Source of the DNA: Scleromatobacter sp038208735
Lineage (GTDB): Bacteria > Pseudomonadota > Gammaproteobacteria > Burkholderiales > Burkholderiaceae_C
Assembly (NCBI GenBank): GCA_038208735.1
Contig: JBBQYL010000132.1
Span: 1-14,150, forward strand
Direction: 5' to 3'
DNA length: 14,150 nucleotides
In this document: piece after piece, positions 1 to 7,112 of the stretch
How positions within the stretch are numbered: the first letter of the stretch is position 1
Layout of the letters: each line of letters starts with the position of its first letter
The notes under the pieces: model-generated
What the model was told of the DNA's origin: nothing
What the model saw: only the letters and a program-made list of their open reading frames with translations
Databases searched by the model: none
Program-made: the position numbers and the translations under genes

Positions 1-102
1 CTCGCCCTGAAGCAGATGGCGGCGCAACGCGGCGCGCAGTTCCCCGCCAGGAGTCCGAAGGACCGGCGCGAGGAACGCAAGGCGGCGTCGTCGGGCGGCT
101 GA
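1..102 (+). CDS. C-terminal end of an ankyrin-type protein (partial, paralogue of the next gene)
   Basis: Frame 1 is open from the window edge to a TGA at 100-102, giving 34 codons that begin LALKQMAAQRGAQFP. This tail is nearly the same as the end of the next gene (LALKEMAAQRGAQFP) and as the end of that gene's internal first module (LELKQMAEQRGAHFP). It is therefore the last piece of a third copy of the same module, in a separate gene just upstream. The family's ankyrin-like part lies outside the window, so the function is inferred only from the paralogue. The following gene starts five bases after this stop, which suggests co-transcription and coupled translation. Confidence 0.75.
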   Translation, partial: LALKQMAAQRGAQFPARSPKDRREERKAASSGG

Positions 103-106
103 CAAG

Positions 107-1696
107 GTGCCGGCGGCCTTCCATTCGCTGGCGCGATCCTGGCGCGGCGCTGCCGTGGCGGCCTTTCTCGCACTGACCGGATCGTTCACCATGGCCTCAG
201 CGTTACCCGACTCCAAGCCGGCACCCAAATTCGAGCTCGAGGCACCGTCCGCATATTTCGATGATGCGCCGTCGCAATCGTTGCTGGTCGCCGCATTGGC
301 CGGAGACCTCGCCAAGGCGAAGGAGGCCATCGCGAACGGGGCCTTTCCCGACGCCGAGGGCCTCGAGGCCAACCCGTACAACCATCTACGACTGCTGCAC
401 TACGCGATCGCCGCTGACAGCGTGCCAGGCATCCGGACACTGATCGCCGTGGGCGCCGATCCGGAGATCTCGACGGTGGGCTCCGCCTCGTTGCCGTTGT
501 TGTTCGCGATCAACCTGGACAAGCCCGACCTGCTGTCGCTGATGCTCGACCTGCGGCCCGTGGCCACGCTGTGCCGGGACACGAAGGAACTGCTCATGTT
601 CCGGTCGGTGACGCTGGGCAGGCCGCAGTGCCTCGAGGTCGTCATGAAGCACGGCATGCCCATCGACTTTCCCGACGAGGCCGGGCAGACGGTGTTGATG
701 CGCGCGCTCGACGCCCAGGACTACGAACTCGCGAAGTGGCTGATTGAGCAGGGCGCCTCGGTGACGATCATCGCCCACGACATGACCGTGGCGTGGAGCC
801 TGCAGTACGACCTCGACCGCTTCGCACCCGGCTCGCCCACGTACCAGAAGGTGCTGGAGCTGAAGCAGATGGCCGAGCAGCGCGGCGCGCATTTCCCGGC
901 CCGGAGCCCGAAGCAGCGACGCGAGGAACGCGCATCCCTGCCTCTGCCGCCCTCGTTGCCGGCTCCGAAGTTCAATCTGGATGCGCCGGCCAGGTACTTT
1001 GCCGACCCCGTGACCCAGGAACTGCTGGCCGCAGCGCTGGCCGGCGACGTCGCCCGGGCCAGAGCGGCCATCGCTGGCGGCGCGTTGCCTGATGCCGGGG
1101 GCCCCAAGGACAACCCCTACAACCACCTCAGGCTGCTTCACTACGCGATTGCCGCGGGCAGCACACCGGGCATCCGAACGCTGCTGGCGGTGGGGGCGGA
1201 TCCGCAGGTCGATACCTTGGGCAGCGCCGGCCCGCCGCTGTTGTTCGCCGAAACGCTCGACAAGCCGGAGCTCCTGTCGCTCATGCTCGACCTGCGGCCG
1301 GTAGACACGCTGGCGCCCCGCACGAAGAAGCTGCTCATGTTCCATGCCGTGGCCGAGGGCCGGCCTCGATGTCTCGCGGTGGCGATGGCGCACGGCGTAC
1401 CGATCGACTTCCCGGACGATGCGGGCAACACCGTGTTGATGAGCGCCATCGACACACAGGACTACGACCTTGCCGCGTGGCTGATGGCGCAGGGCGCCTC
1501 CGTCACCTTCGTGGCGCACGATCAGACGATCGCGTGGAGCCTCGAATTCGCTCTCGCCAAGTACAAGCCGGGGTCGCCGCCCTACGAGAAGGTGCTCGCG
1601 CTGAAGGAGATGGCCGCGCAACGCGGCGCGCAGTTTCCTGCCACGAGCCCCAAGCAGCGGCGCGCGGAACGCGCGGCCGCTTCGTCGAACCGCTGA
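107..1696 (+). CDS. Exported ankyrin-repeat protein with an internally duplicated module
   Basis: 529 residues from a GTG at 107; no other start lies upstream in this frame after the stop at 8-10. Residues 12-31 form a positively charged then hydrophobic signal peptide with a likely cut after ASA (about residue 32), so the protein is probably periplasmic or outer-membrane facing. Ankyrin-like helices are visible, for example HLRLLHYAIAA...GIRTLIAVGADPE (93-120) and GQTVLMRALDAQDYELAKWLIEQGAS (193-218). Residues 38-284 and 285-529 are two copies of one module, starting PAPKFELEAP and PAPKFNLDAP, offset by 247 residues (741 nt). Ankyrin repeats usually mediate protein binding; the partner is unknown. 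The ribosome-binding site is weak (AAGG just before GTG), and the gene lies 4 nt after the paralogue upstream, so translational coupling is likely. A later ATG at 191 would remove the signal peptide and is less likely. The family call is good; the role is unknown. Confidence 0.8.
   Translation: MPAAFHSLARSWRGAAVAAFLALTGSFTMASALPDSKPAPKFELEAPSAYFDDAPSQSLLVAALAGDLAKAKEAIANGAFPDAEGLEANPYNHLRLLHYAIAADSVPGIRTLIAVGADPEISTVGSASLPLLFAINLDKPDLLSLMLDLRPVATLCRDTKELLMFRSVTLGRPQCLEVVMKHGMPIDFPDEAGQTVLMRALDAQDYELAKWLIEQGASVTIIAHDMTVAWSLQYDLDRFAPGSPTYQKVLELKQMAEQRGAHFPARSPKQRREERASLPLPPSLPAPKFNLDAPARYFADPVTQELLAAALAGDVARARAAIAGGALPDAGGPKDNPYNHLRLLHYAIAAGSTPGIRTLLAVGADPQVDTLGSAGPPLLFAETLDKPELLSLMLDLRPVDTLAPRTKKLLMFHAVAEGRPRCLAVAMAHGVPIDFPDDAGNTVLMSAIDTQDYDLAAWLMAQGASVTFVAHDQTIAWSLEFALAKYKPGSPPYEKVLALKEMAAQRGAQFPATSPKQRRAERAAASSNR
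217..1690 (+). repeat. Two tandem 741-bp coding repeats inside the ankyrin gene
   Basis: The gene is two diverged direct copies, about 217-958 and 959-1690. A fixed landmark is ctgaag(c/g)agatgg at 860 and 1601, exactly 741 bp apart. The same landmark is present at position 7 in the upstream gene. Protein similarity is high along the whole unit (for example NPYNHLRLLHYAIAA in both copies), while the DNA has drifted at synonymous sites, so the duplication is not very recent. Confidence 0.85.
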
Positions 1697-1852
1697 TTCC
1701 GCGCCGCCGCGTCACCCGCCTGCCACGCCCGCGTCACCCGCGCGCGGCAGCCCCTCGGCAGGGACTTTGGAACGCTTCGTAGAATCGGCCTTGCCCGGCC
1801 GCGTGCACCGCACCTCCGGGCGCCGCCCCGTAGCCGTCCGAGATCCTCGTCC
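1697..1852 (+). promoter_or_regulatory. Upstream region of nadB with a 12-bp direct repeat and a weak promoter candidate
   Basis: This 156-bp gap has no gene. CGCGTCACCCGC occurs at 1708-1719 and again at 1730-1741, 22 bp apart, about two helical turns. GCCACGCCCGCG at 1722-1733 also occurs upstream of nadA. A possible -10 element, TAGAAT, lies at 1780-1785, but no convincing -35 sits 16-18 bp before it. No intrinsic terminator for the ankyrin gene is visible. Promoter and operator roles are inference. Confidence 0.3.
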
Positions 1853-3481
1853 ATGCCCACGTCCGCCGCCTCCGCTTCCCCTTCGTCCAGCCCCGTCGTC
1901 ATCGTGGGCGCCGGACTCGCGGGCCTCACGGTGGCGCTGCACCTGGCGCGCCACGGTCGCCCGGTGATCGTGCTGGCCAAGCGCGGGCTCAGCGAGGGCG
2001 CCACGTCGTGGGCGCAGGGCGGCATCGTGGGCGTGCTCGGATCGGACGACTCCATCGAATCGCACGTGCGCGACACCCAGGACGCCGGCGCCGGCATCGT
2101 CGACGAACACACCGCGCGCTTCATCGCCGAGAACAGCGCCAAGGCCGTGGAATGGCTGGTGGACAACGGCGTGCCGTTCACGACCGACGTCGACGGCCCG
2201 CTGGGGCTGCACCTCACGCGCGAGGGCGGCCACGCGGTGCGCCGCATCGCGCACGCGGCCGACGCCACGGGCCGGGCTATCCACGAGTCGCTGCTGGCGC
2301 AGGCGCAGGCCAACGATCTCATCACGTTGCGCGAGCGCTGGATCGCGGTCGACCTCATCACGTCGCGCCATTTGAAGCGCGACGAGCCGCCTCGCGTGTA
2401 CGGCGTCTACGCGCTGGACATCGACTCGTGCAAGGTGGAGACCATCGCGGCGTCGGCCGTGGTGCTGGCCACCGGCGGCGTGGGCAAGGTCTACCGCTAC
2501 ACCAGCAACCCCGACACCTCCACCGGCGACGGCATCGCCATGGCCTGGCGCGCCGGCTGCCGCGCGGCCAACATGGAGTTCATCCAGTTCCATCCCACCT
2601 GCCTGTACCACCCGCAGGAGCGCAGCTTCCTCATCACCGAGGCGTTGCGCGGCGAGGGCGCGCTGCTGAAGCTGCCCGACGGAACGCGTTTCATGCCCGC
2701 GCACGACGAGCGCGCCGAGCTGGCGCCGCGCGACATCGTCGCCCGCGCGATCGACTTCGAGATGAAGCGGCTCGGCATCGACCACGTGTGGCTCGACGCC
2801 ACGCACCTGGGCGAGGCCTTCCTCAAGGAACACTTTCCCACCATCCACGCGCGCTGCCTGCAGTTGGGCATCGACATCGCGAGGCAGCCGATTCCCGTGG
2901 TGCCCGCCGCGCACTACACCTGCGGCGGCATGGTCACCGACCTGAACGGCCGTGCCGACCTGCCGGGCCTGTTCGGCGTGGGCGAGACCACCTACACGGG
3001 CCTGCACGGCGCCAACCGCCTGGCCAGCAACTCGCTGCTGGAGTGCGTGGTCATCGGCCACACCTGTGCCGACGCGATCCTGGCCGACGGCCCGCTGTGG
3101 GCCGAGCCGCTGCCCGAGTGGGACGAGAGCCAGGTGGACGACGCCGACGAGCAGGTGGTCATCGCCCACAACTGGGACGAGCTGCGGATGCTGATGTGGA
3201 ACTACGTGGGCATCGTGCGCACCACCAAGCGGCTGGAGCGCGCGCTGCACCGCATCGAGCTGCTGAAGGCCGAGATCGACGAGTACTACGCGCACTTCCG
3301 CGTCACGCGCGACCTGCTGGAGCTGCGCAACCTGGTCGTCTGCGCCGAGCTCATCGTGCGCTCCGCGCTGAACCGCCACGAGAGCCGCGGCCTGCACTTC
3401 AGCCGTGACTTCCCGCGCACGCTGCCGGTGAGTTTCCCGACGGTGCTGACGCGGCCGGCCACGAGCCGGGTGACGGGGTAG
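1853..3481 (+). CDS. nadB: L-aspartate oxidase NadB
   Basis: NadB oxidises L-aspartate to iminoaspartate with FAD, the first step of de novo NAD synthesis in the cytoplasm. The 542-residue length matches the family (about 540). Residues 14-24 (PVVIVGAGLAG) are the FAD dinucleotide-binding loop. Family active-site motifs are present in order: REGGH (123-127), FHPT (246-249), PRD with the conserved Arg293 (292-294), HYTCGG (354-359) and HGANRLASNSLLE (385-397). The C-terminal helical domain ends normally. The ATG at 1853 leaves a short low-complexity leader (PTSAASASPSSS) before the FAD motif; the ribosome-binding site is weak, but no start closer to the motif is evident. It converges on truD with a 15-bp gap and no obvious terminator. 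Its partners nadA and nadC lie on the opposite strand a few kb away. Confidence 0.98.
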   Translation: MPTSAASASPSSSPVVIVGAGLAGLTVALHLARHGRPVIVLAKRGLSEGATSWAQGGIVGVLGSDDSIESHVRDTQDAGAGIVDEHTARFIAENSAKAVEWLVDNGVPFTTDVDGPLGLHLTREGGHAVRRIAHAADATGRAIHESLLAQAQANDLITLRERWIAVDLITSRHLKRDEPPRVYGVYALDIDSCKVETIAASAVVLATGGVGKVYRYTSNPDTSTGDGIAMAWRAGCRAANMEFIQFHPTCLYHPQERSFLITEALRGEGALLKLPDGTRFMPAHDERAELAPRDIVARAIDFEMKRLGIDHVWLDATHLGEAFLKEHFPTIHARCLQLGIDIARQPIPVVPAAHYTCGGMVTDLNGRADLPGLFGVGETTYTGLHGANRLASNSLLECVVIGHTCADAILADGPLWAEPLPEWDESQVDDADEQVVIAHNWDELRMLMWNYVGIVRTTKRLERALHRIELLKAEIDEYYAHFRVTRDLLELRNLVVCAELIVRSALNRHESRGLHFSRDFPRTLPVSFPTVLTRPATSRVTG

Positions 3482-3496
3482 GTTCCTCGCGGGTCT

Positions 3497-4537
3497 TCAG
3501 ATTCCGGTTTCCGGGGCCGTTGCCTGGGGCTCGGCCGCAGGCTCGTTCTCCGAGTGCCGGTCAGGCTCCGTGGTGCGGAGGATTTCGTTCAGCACCGAGG
3601 TGGCGTAGTTCCCGGCGCGCAAGGAGAACGTGAGCACCAGTTGATCGGCTTGGGCCCATTCCCACGCCATGTCCGCCGGGCTCGCCACCAGGGCGCGCCG
3701 ATCCTGGTCCAGGCCGGCGTATTCCATGCCGTTGCACACGGTGGCGTGCCGCTCGGCCACTCCGTTTTCCAGGGCCTGCGCCTGGTCGGTGGTGATCACG
3801 CGCCCTCGTCCCCAGAGCGGTCCGGTGGGCCGGCCCGCCTCGTCCATCACGTCACCGGGGAGGGTCTTGCCCCAGAGTCCTTGTTGAATCCGCAGCGCCA
3901 GCACTTCGTTGAAGACGAAGGAGCGCACCGCCGACAGGTAGATTCCCTTCTTCTTCGGGTTGCGCACGCGGATTTCGCGCGCCAGCATGGCCCGGCCCTG
4001 GTCGACGTTGCCGCCGTCGTGGCCGAAGCGCTGGGCGCCGAAGTAGTTGGGCACGCCGTGGGACGCGACGGCCTTCAGGTTGGCCTCGATGGCGTCGCGG
4101 TCGCCGGTCACGTCACGCAGCACGATGCGGAATCGGTTGCCCTGCAGGTCCCCGGGCCGCAGCTTCTTCAGGTGGCGGCTCTGACGCAGGACGTTGAATT
4201 CCGGGTGCTGGAGCAGCGTCAGGTCGGGCGTCTCGCCCTTTGGCAGGTGGATGCTGAACCACTGGCGGGTGATGGCGTGGCGGTCCTTGAGGCCGGCATA
4301 GCCCACGTCCCGTTCCTCCACGCCGGCGGCCGCGGCCAGCTGCTGGGCGACGAAGACGGTGTTGGCACCGTCCTTCTCGATCTCCAGCCAGAGGTGTTCG
4401 CCCTCGCCGGCGGGCAGCTGCAGCGGCAGTTCGGTCACGACGAAATCCTCGTTGAGGAGTTTCAGGCTGGCGCTGCCGCCGCTGGCCGGATAAGCGTTGG
4501 GCCACTGCGGCAAGGTCGTGTATCGGGCGTCGGTCAT
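3497..4537 (-). CDS. truD: tRNA pseudouridine(13) synthase TruD
   Basis: TruD converts uridine 13 of tRNA-Glu to pseudouridine. The 346 residues compare with 349 in E. coli. Family motifs are clear: the N-terminal substrate loop LLNEDFVVTELPL (27-39), the catalytic motif AGLKDRHA (81-88) with Asp85 as nucleophile, LQGNRFRIVLRDV near 120-130, and VPNYFGAQRFG in the TRUD insertion region. The last ~20 residues (EPAAEPQATAPETGI) are a disordered-looking tail. The reading frame stays open far upstream through the genes behind it, but similarity begins at MTDARYTTLPQWP, so the ATG at 4537 is chosen; its ribosome-binding site is poor. It is the last gene of the minus-strand nad run, 43 bp after the ComFB gene. 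Confidence 0.96.
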   Translation of the reverse strand: MTDARYTTLPQWPNAYPASGGSASLKLLNEDFVVTELPLQLPAGEGEHLWLEIEKDGANTVFVAQQLAAAAGVEERDVGYAGLKDRHAITRQWFSIHLPKGETPDLTLLQHPEFNVLRQSRHLKKLRPGDLQGNRFRIVLRDVTGDRDAIEANLKAVASHGVPNYFGAQRFGHDGGNVDQGRAMLAREIRVRNPKKKGIYLSAVRSFVFNEVLALRIQQGLWGKTLPGDVMDEAGRPTGPLWGRGRVITTDQAQALENGVAERHATVCNGMEYAGLDQDRRALVASPADMAWEWAQADQLVLTFSLRAGNYATSVLNEILRTTEPDRHSENEPAAEPQATAPETGI

Positions 4538-4574
4538 GGGCGGGAACGCGAGCTCGTCGAAGCGCCCTCGATGA

Positions 4575-4591
4575 CCCGCATCAGGTGCGGG
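4575..4591. repeat. Hairpin over the stop codon of the ComFB gene
   Basis: CCCGCA-TCAGG-TGCGGG is a perfect 6-bp stem with a 5-nt loop. It covers the TGA of the ComFB gene, about 40 nt before truD. No T-run follows on the minus strand, so it is not a normal intrinsic terminator. It could affect message stability or truD translation. Confidence 0.35.
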
Positions 4592-4865
4592 CGCGCATGG
4601 CGTTGCGCGCCTGGACGAAGCCGAACGCGAACTCCACGGCCTCGGAGATGGAGCGCTCGCTCTCCGTGCGCTCGCGGTCGGTCTGGAAGAACGCGAAGTC
4701 GACGTCGTGGCGGATGTAGCGCGGGGGCAGGCGGTTGAGCGCCACGCAGGCGATGTCGGCCAGCATGTCGGCGTTGTCCTGGATGTGGGGGAAGTGTTCC
4801 GCCATCTCGTGTACGCAGGCGAAGACCGCCTTTTCGTGGTTGTTGTGGATCGACGCGATGTCCAT
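4581..4865 (-). CDS. Small ComFB-family protein (late competence development protein family)
   Basis: 94 residues from an ATG at 4865. The signature ADIACVALNRLPPRYIRHDVDF (36-57) is the core of the ComFB family (Pfam Late_competence/ComFB), in which a helical dimer carries a conserved ALNRLPPRY stretch. The N-terminal MDIASIHNNHEKAVFACVHEM and the end FGFVQARNAMRART look like the short betaproteobacterial members. A longer start at 4994 would add 43 arginine/proline-rich residues and overlap nadC, so it is rejected. No good ribosome-binding site is seen. The Bacillus comF operon gave the family its name, and cyclic-dinucleotide binding has been reported for cyanobacterial members; neither role can be shown here. 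It sits between nadC (116 bp upstream) and truD (43 bp downstream), which gives no obvious functional link. No DNA-uptake gene is nearby. Confidence 0.85.
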   Translation of the reverse strand: MDIASIHNNHEKAVFACVHEMAEHFPHIQDNADMLADIACVALNRLPPRYIRHDVDFAFFQTDRERTESERSISEAVEFAFGFVQARNAMRART

Positions 4866-4875
4866 GGAGGTTCCG

Positions 4876-4902
4876 GAAAAGAGGCCAGGGCGCCCGGGCC
4901 TG
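4876..4902 (-). terminator. Possible terminator or attenuator between nadC and the ComFB gene
   Basis: On the minus strand GGCCCGG-GCGC-CCTGGCC forms a GC-rich stem with one C/U mismatch, followed directly by CTTTTCC. It could end part of the nadA-nadC message before the ComFB gene. The short T-run and the mismatch make this uncertain. Confidence 0.35.
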
Positions 4903-4942
4903 GCGGCCGGGCATTCATCGTCCAGAGTGTGCCGCGCCGCGC

Positions 4943-4968
4943 GTCGCACGGGGGGGCAATCGTGCGAC
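4943..4968. repeat. Perfect 8-bp inverted repeat just after nadC
   Basis: GTCGCACG (4943-4950) and CGTGCGAC (4961-4968) are exact inverted copies around a 10-nt spacer that contains most of a G7 run. It begins 13 bp beyond the nadC stop and 78 bp upstream of the ComFB start. It could be an mRNA 3' stem or an operator. No T-run follows on the minus strand. Confidence 0.5.
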
Positions 4969-4980
4969 AAATTGCCGAGG

Positions 4981-5841
4981 CTAGTCGAGGACACGCATCG
5001 AGAAGTCGGTGGCCAGCACGTCCTTGGTCAGCTTGCCGATGGACACCCGGTCGACGCCGGTGGCGGCGATGTCTCGCAGCGCGGACAGCGTGACGCCGCC
5101 CGACACCTCCAGCATCGCGCCGCCGGCGGCGATCTTCACCGCCTCGCGCATGTCGTCGAGCGTGAAGTTGTCCAGCAGCACGCTCATGGCGCCGGCTGCC
5201 AGCGCCTCGCGCAGCTGCGCCAGCGACTCCACCTCGATCTGGATGTCCACGCCCGCGTTCAGCGCGAACGCCTGCGCCATCACCTGCGGGATGCCGCCGG
5301 CCGCCGCGATGTGGTTTTCCTTGATGAGGATGCCGTGCCACAGCGCGATGCGCTGGTTGCGGCCGCCGCCCACGCGCACGGCGTACTTCTGCGCCTGGCG
5401 CAGGCCGGGCAGTGTCTTGCGGGTGTCGAGCACCGCGCAGCCGCGCGGGCTGGTGGCGGCGCCTTCGATGGCCTCCACGTGGCGGCGCGTGACGGTGGCC
5501 GTGCCCGACAGCAGCTGCAGGAAATTGAGCGCGGGGCGCTCGGCGGTGAGCAGCGCGCGGGCGTTGGCCTCGATGTGGCAGACCTCGGTGTCGGCGCTCA
5601 TCGTGGCGCCTTCGCCGTACTTCCAGTCGATGCGGTTGGTGGGGTCGAGCGTGCTCAGCGTGGAGCAGAACCAGTCGCGCCCGCACAGGATCGCGCTCTC
5701 GCGCACCCGCACCACGGCGCGCACGCGTTTGTCGGCGGGGATCAGCAGGCCGGTCCAGTCCTGGCGGCCCATGTCCTCGAACAGCGCATCGCGCACGTTG
5801 CGGGCGCGGGCTTCAGCGAGGGTCTCGTCGTGGTCGAACAT
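4981..5841 (-). CDS. nadC: Nicotinate-nucleotide pyrophosphorylase (quinolinate phosphoribosyltransferase) NadC
   Basis: NadC joins quinolinate and PRPP to give nicotinate mononucleotide, CO2 and pyrophosphate, the last step of the de novo branch. 286 residues is the usual length. Motifs follow the family order: ALNFLQLLSGTAT (104-116), LDTRKTLPGLR (138-148), the PRPP and quinolinate-binding stretch KYAVRVGGGRNQR (152-164), ILIKENH (171-177), IEVE (202-205), LLDN (222-225), LEVSGGV (244-250) and RVSIGKLTKD (265-274). The ATG at 5841 has a good ribosome-binding site (AGGAGA, 7 nt before it). It follows nadA by 55 bp in the same direction, so the two are very likely co-transcribed. Confidence 0.98.
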   Translation of the reverse strand: MFDHDETLAEARARNVRDALFEDMGRQDWTGLLIPADKRVRAVVRVRESAILCGRDWFCSTLSTLDPTNRIDWKYGEGATMSADTEVCHIEANARALLTAERPALNFLQLLSGTATVTRRHVEAIEGAATSPRGCAVLDTRKTLPGLRQAQKYAVRVGGGRNQRIALWHGILIKENHIAAAGGIPQVMAQAFALNAGVDIQIEVESLAQLREALAAGAMSVLLDNFTLDDMREAVKIAAGGAMLEVSGGVTLSALRDIAATGVDRVSIGKLTKDVLATDFSMRVLD

Positions 5842-5896
5842 GGCGTTGTCTCCTGTGGCCGGTCGTCGGGTTGGTGGGCCGCGCCGGATATCGTCG

Positions 5897-7027
5897 TCAG
5901 GCGGCCCCGATGCCGGGTACCAGCCCCGGGGCGTCGTTCATCTGTTTCGCGGGCTTGGCGATCGAGGCCGGATTGGCGGCGACGAAGTCGAGCATGCGCT
6001 CGATGCAGCCCAGCGCCTCGGCGCGGACGGGTTCGGCCACCTCGATGGCGCCGGTGCCGTTCTCCAGGCAATCGACGAGGCCCTGAAGGCTGTTCATGGC
6101 CATCCAGGGGCAGTGCGCGCAGCTCTTGCAGGTGGCCGAGTTGCCGGCCGTGGGCGCCTCGATGAGCGTCTTTCCCGGCGCCAGCTGGCGCATGCGGTGC
6201 AAGATGCCGTTGTCGGTGGCCACGATGTATTCCTGGGCCTTGCCCTCGATGACGGCGTTGAGCATCTGCGAGGTGGAGCCCACGACGTCGGCCATCTGCA
6301 CCACACTCTTCGGCGACTCCGGATGCACCAGGATCATGGCGTGCGGATGCTGCTCCTTGAGGATCTCCAGCTCCAGGCCCTTGAACTCGTCGTGCACGAT
6401 GCAGGCGCCGTTCCACAGCAGCATGTCGGCGCCGGTTTCTTCCTGGATGTAGCGGCCCAGGTGGCGGTCGGGGGCCCACAGGATCTTCTTGCCCCGGGCC
6501 TTGAGGTGATTGACCACGGCCAGCGCGCACGAGCTGGTCACCATCCAGTCGGCGCGCGCCTTCACGGCGGCGCTGGTGTTGGCGTAGACGACGACTGTGC
6601 GGTCGGGATGGGCGTCGCAGAAGGTGGCGAAGGCGTCGGCGGGGCAGCCGAGATCCAGCGAGCAGGTGGCGTCCAGGTCGGGCATCAGCACGCGCTTGCC
6701 GGGCGACAGGATCTTGGACGTCTCGCCCATGAAGCGCACGCCGGCCACCACCAGCGTCTGCTGCGGCGCGGCCTTGCCGAAGCGGGCCATCTCCAGCGAA
6801 TCGGCGACGCAGCCGCCGGTCTCCAGTGCCAGGTCCTGCAGGTCGCCGTCCACGTAGTAGTGGGCCACCAGCGCCGCGTCGTGCTGGCGCAGAAGCTCCT
6901 TGGCGCGGGCCTTCAGGCGGGTTCGTTCATCGGGGCCCGGGGTAGGCATCACCTTGGCCCAGGCGTTGGCGGTGCAGGTGGCGCCGGTGGCGTCCTGGAG
7001 GGCGTATTCGTACGTGGCTTGTGTCAT
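5897..7027 (-). CDS. nadA: Quinolinate synthase NadA
   Basis: NadA condenses iminoaspartate (from NadB) with dihydroxyacetone phosphate to make quinolinate, using a [4Fe-4S] cluster. 376 residues resembles the long proteobacterial form. The expected cluster cysteines are Cys122 in ATCSLDLGCPAD, Cys209 in WNGACIVHDEF, and Cys306 in CKSCAHCPWMAMN; the extra pair Cys300 and Cys303 is as in E. coli NadA. Other conserved stretches are VAHYYVDGDLQDLA (54-67), VVAGVRFMGETSKIL (93-107), YANTSAAVKARADW (148-161), HPESP (235-239), GSTSQM (250-255) and EAPTAG (290-295). The ATG at 7027 has only a weak ribosome-binding site inside a small GC-rich stem. It heads the nadA-nadC pair, 85 bp after an unidentified gene on the same strand. 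Confidence 0.98.
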   Translation of the reverse strand: MTQATYEYALQDATGATCTANAWAKVMPTPGPDERTRLKARAKELLRQHDAALVAHYYVDGDLQDLALETGGCVADSLEMARFGKAAPQQTLVVAGVRFMGETSKILSPGKRVLMPDLDATCSLDLGCPADAFATFCDAHPDRTVVVYANTSAAVKARADWMVTSSCALAVVNHLKARGKKILWAPDRHLGRYIQEETGADMLLWNGACIVHDEFKGLELEILKEQHPHAMILVHPESPKSVVQMADVVGSTSQMLNAVIEGKAQEYIVATDNGILHRMRQLAPGKTLIEAPTAGNSATCKSCAHCPWMAMNSLQGLVDCLENGTGAIEVAEPVRAEALGCIERMLDFVAANPASIAKPAKQMNDAPGLVPGIGAA

Positions 7028-7112
7028 GGCTGCATCCGCCGGAAGGGCGGTGCACCATCGTAGCCCAAGGCAGGAGAAACCTCAGCCGCCGGGGCCACCG
7101 CGGGCGTGGCGG
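7028..7112 (-). promoter_or_regulatory. nadA upstream region with a 17-bp dyad and a possible -10 element
   Basis: The 85-bp gap holds GCCAC-N7-GTGGC at 7094-7110. Within it, the 12 bases GCCACGCCCGCG (minus strand, 7110-7099) also occur upstream of nadB at 1722-1733. A possible -10, TACGAT, is at 7061-7056 on the minus strand, without a clear -35. This arrangement suits a repressor site upstream of a nadA promoter, but no regulator gene is visible. Confidence 0.35.

Noticed and set aside
386..1621. Long open frame (411 codons) antisense to the ankyrin gene
   Set aside because: The sequence is rich in R, H, Q and V with no recognisable motif, as expected for an antisense frame in high-GC coding DNA. 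The plus-strand gene has clear ankyrin repeats.
1712..3397. 561-codon open frame antisense to nadB
   Set aside because: It is a shadow of nadB, with the same low-complexity composition and no family similarity.
3470..3500. Terminator between the convergent nadB and truD genes
   Set aside because: The 15-bp gap and its flanks have no stem with a T-run on either strand.
4946..4974. Sigma-54-like promoter on the minus strand before the ComFB gene (GCACG with TTGC)
   Set aside because: The spacing between the two blocks is far too short for the -24/-12 pattern.
4538..5686. Upstream extension of the truD frame through the ComFB gene and nadC
   Set aside because: The extension is low-complexity R/H/A/G sequence in the wrong frame of two well-supported genes; TruD similarity starts at the ATG at 4537.
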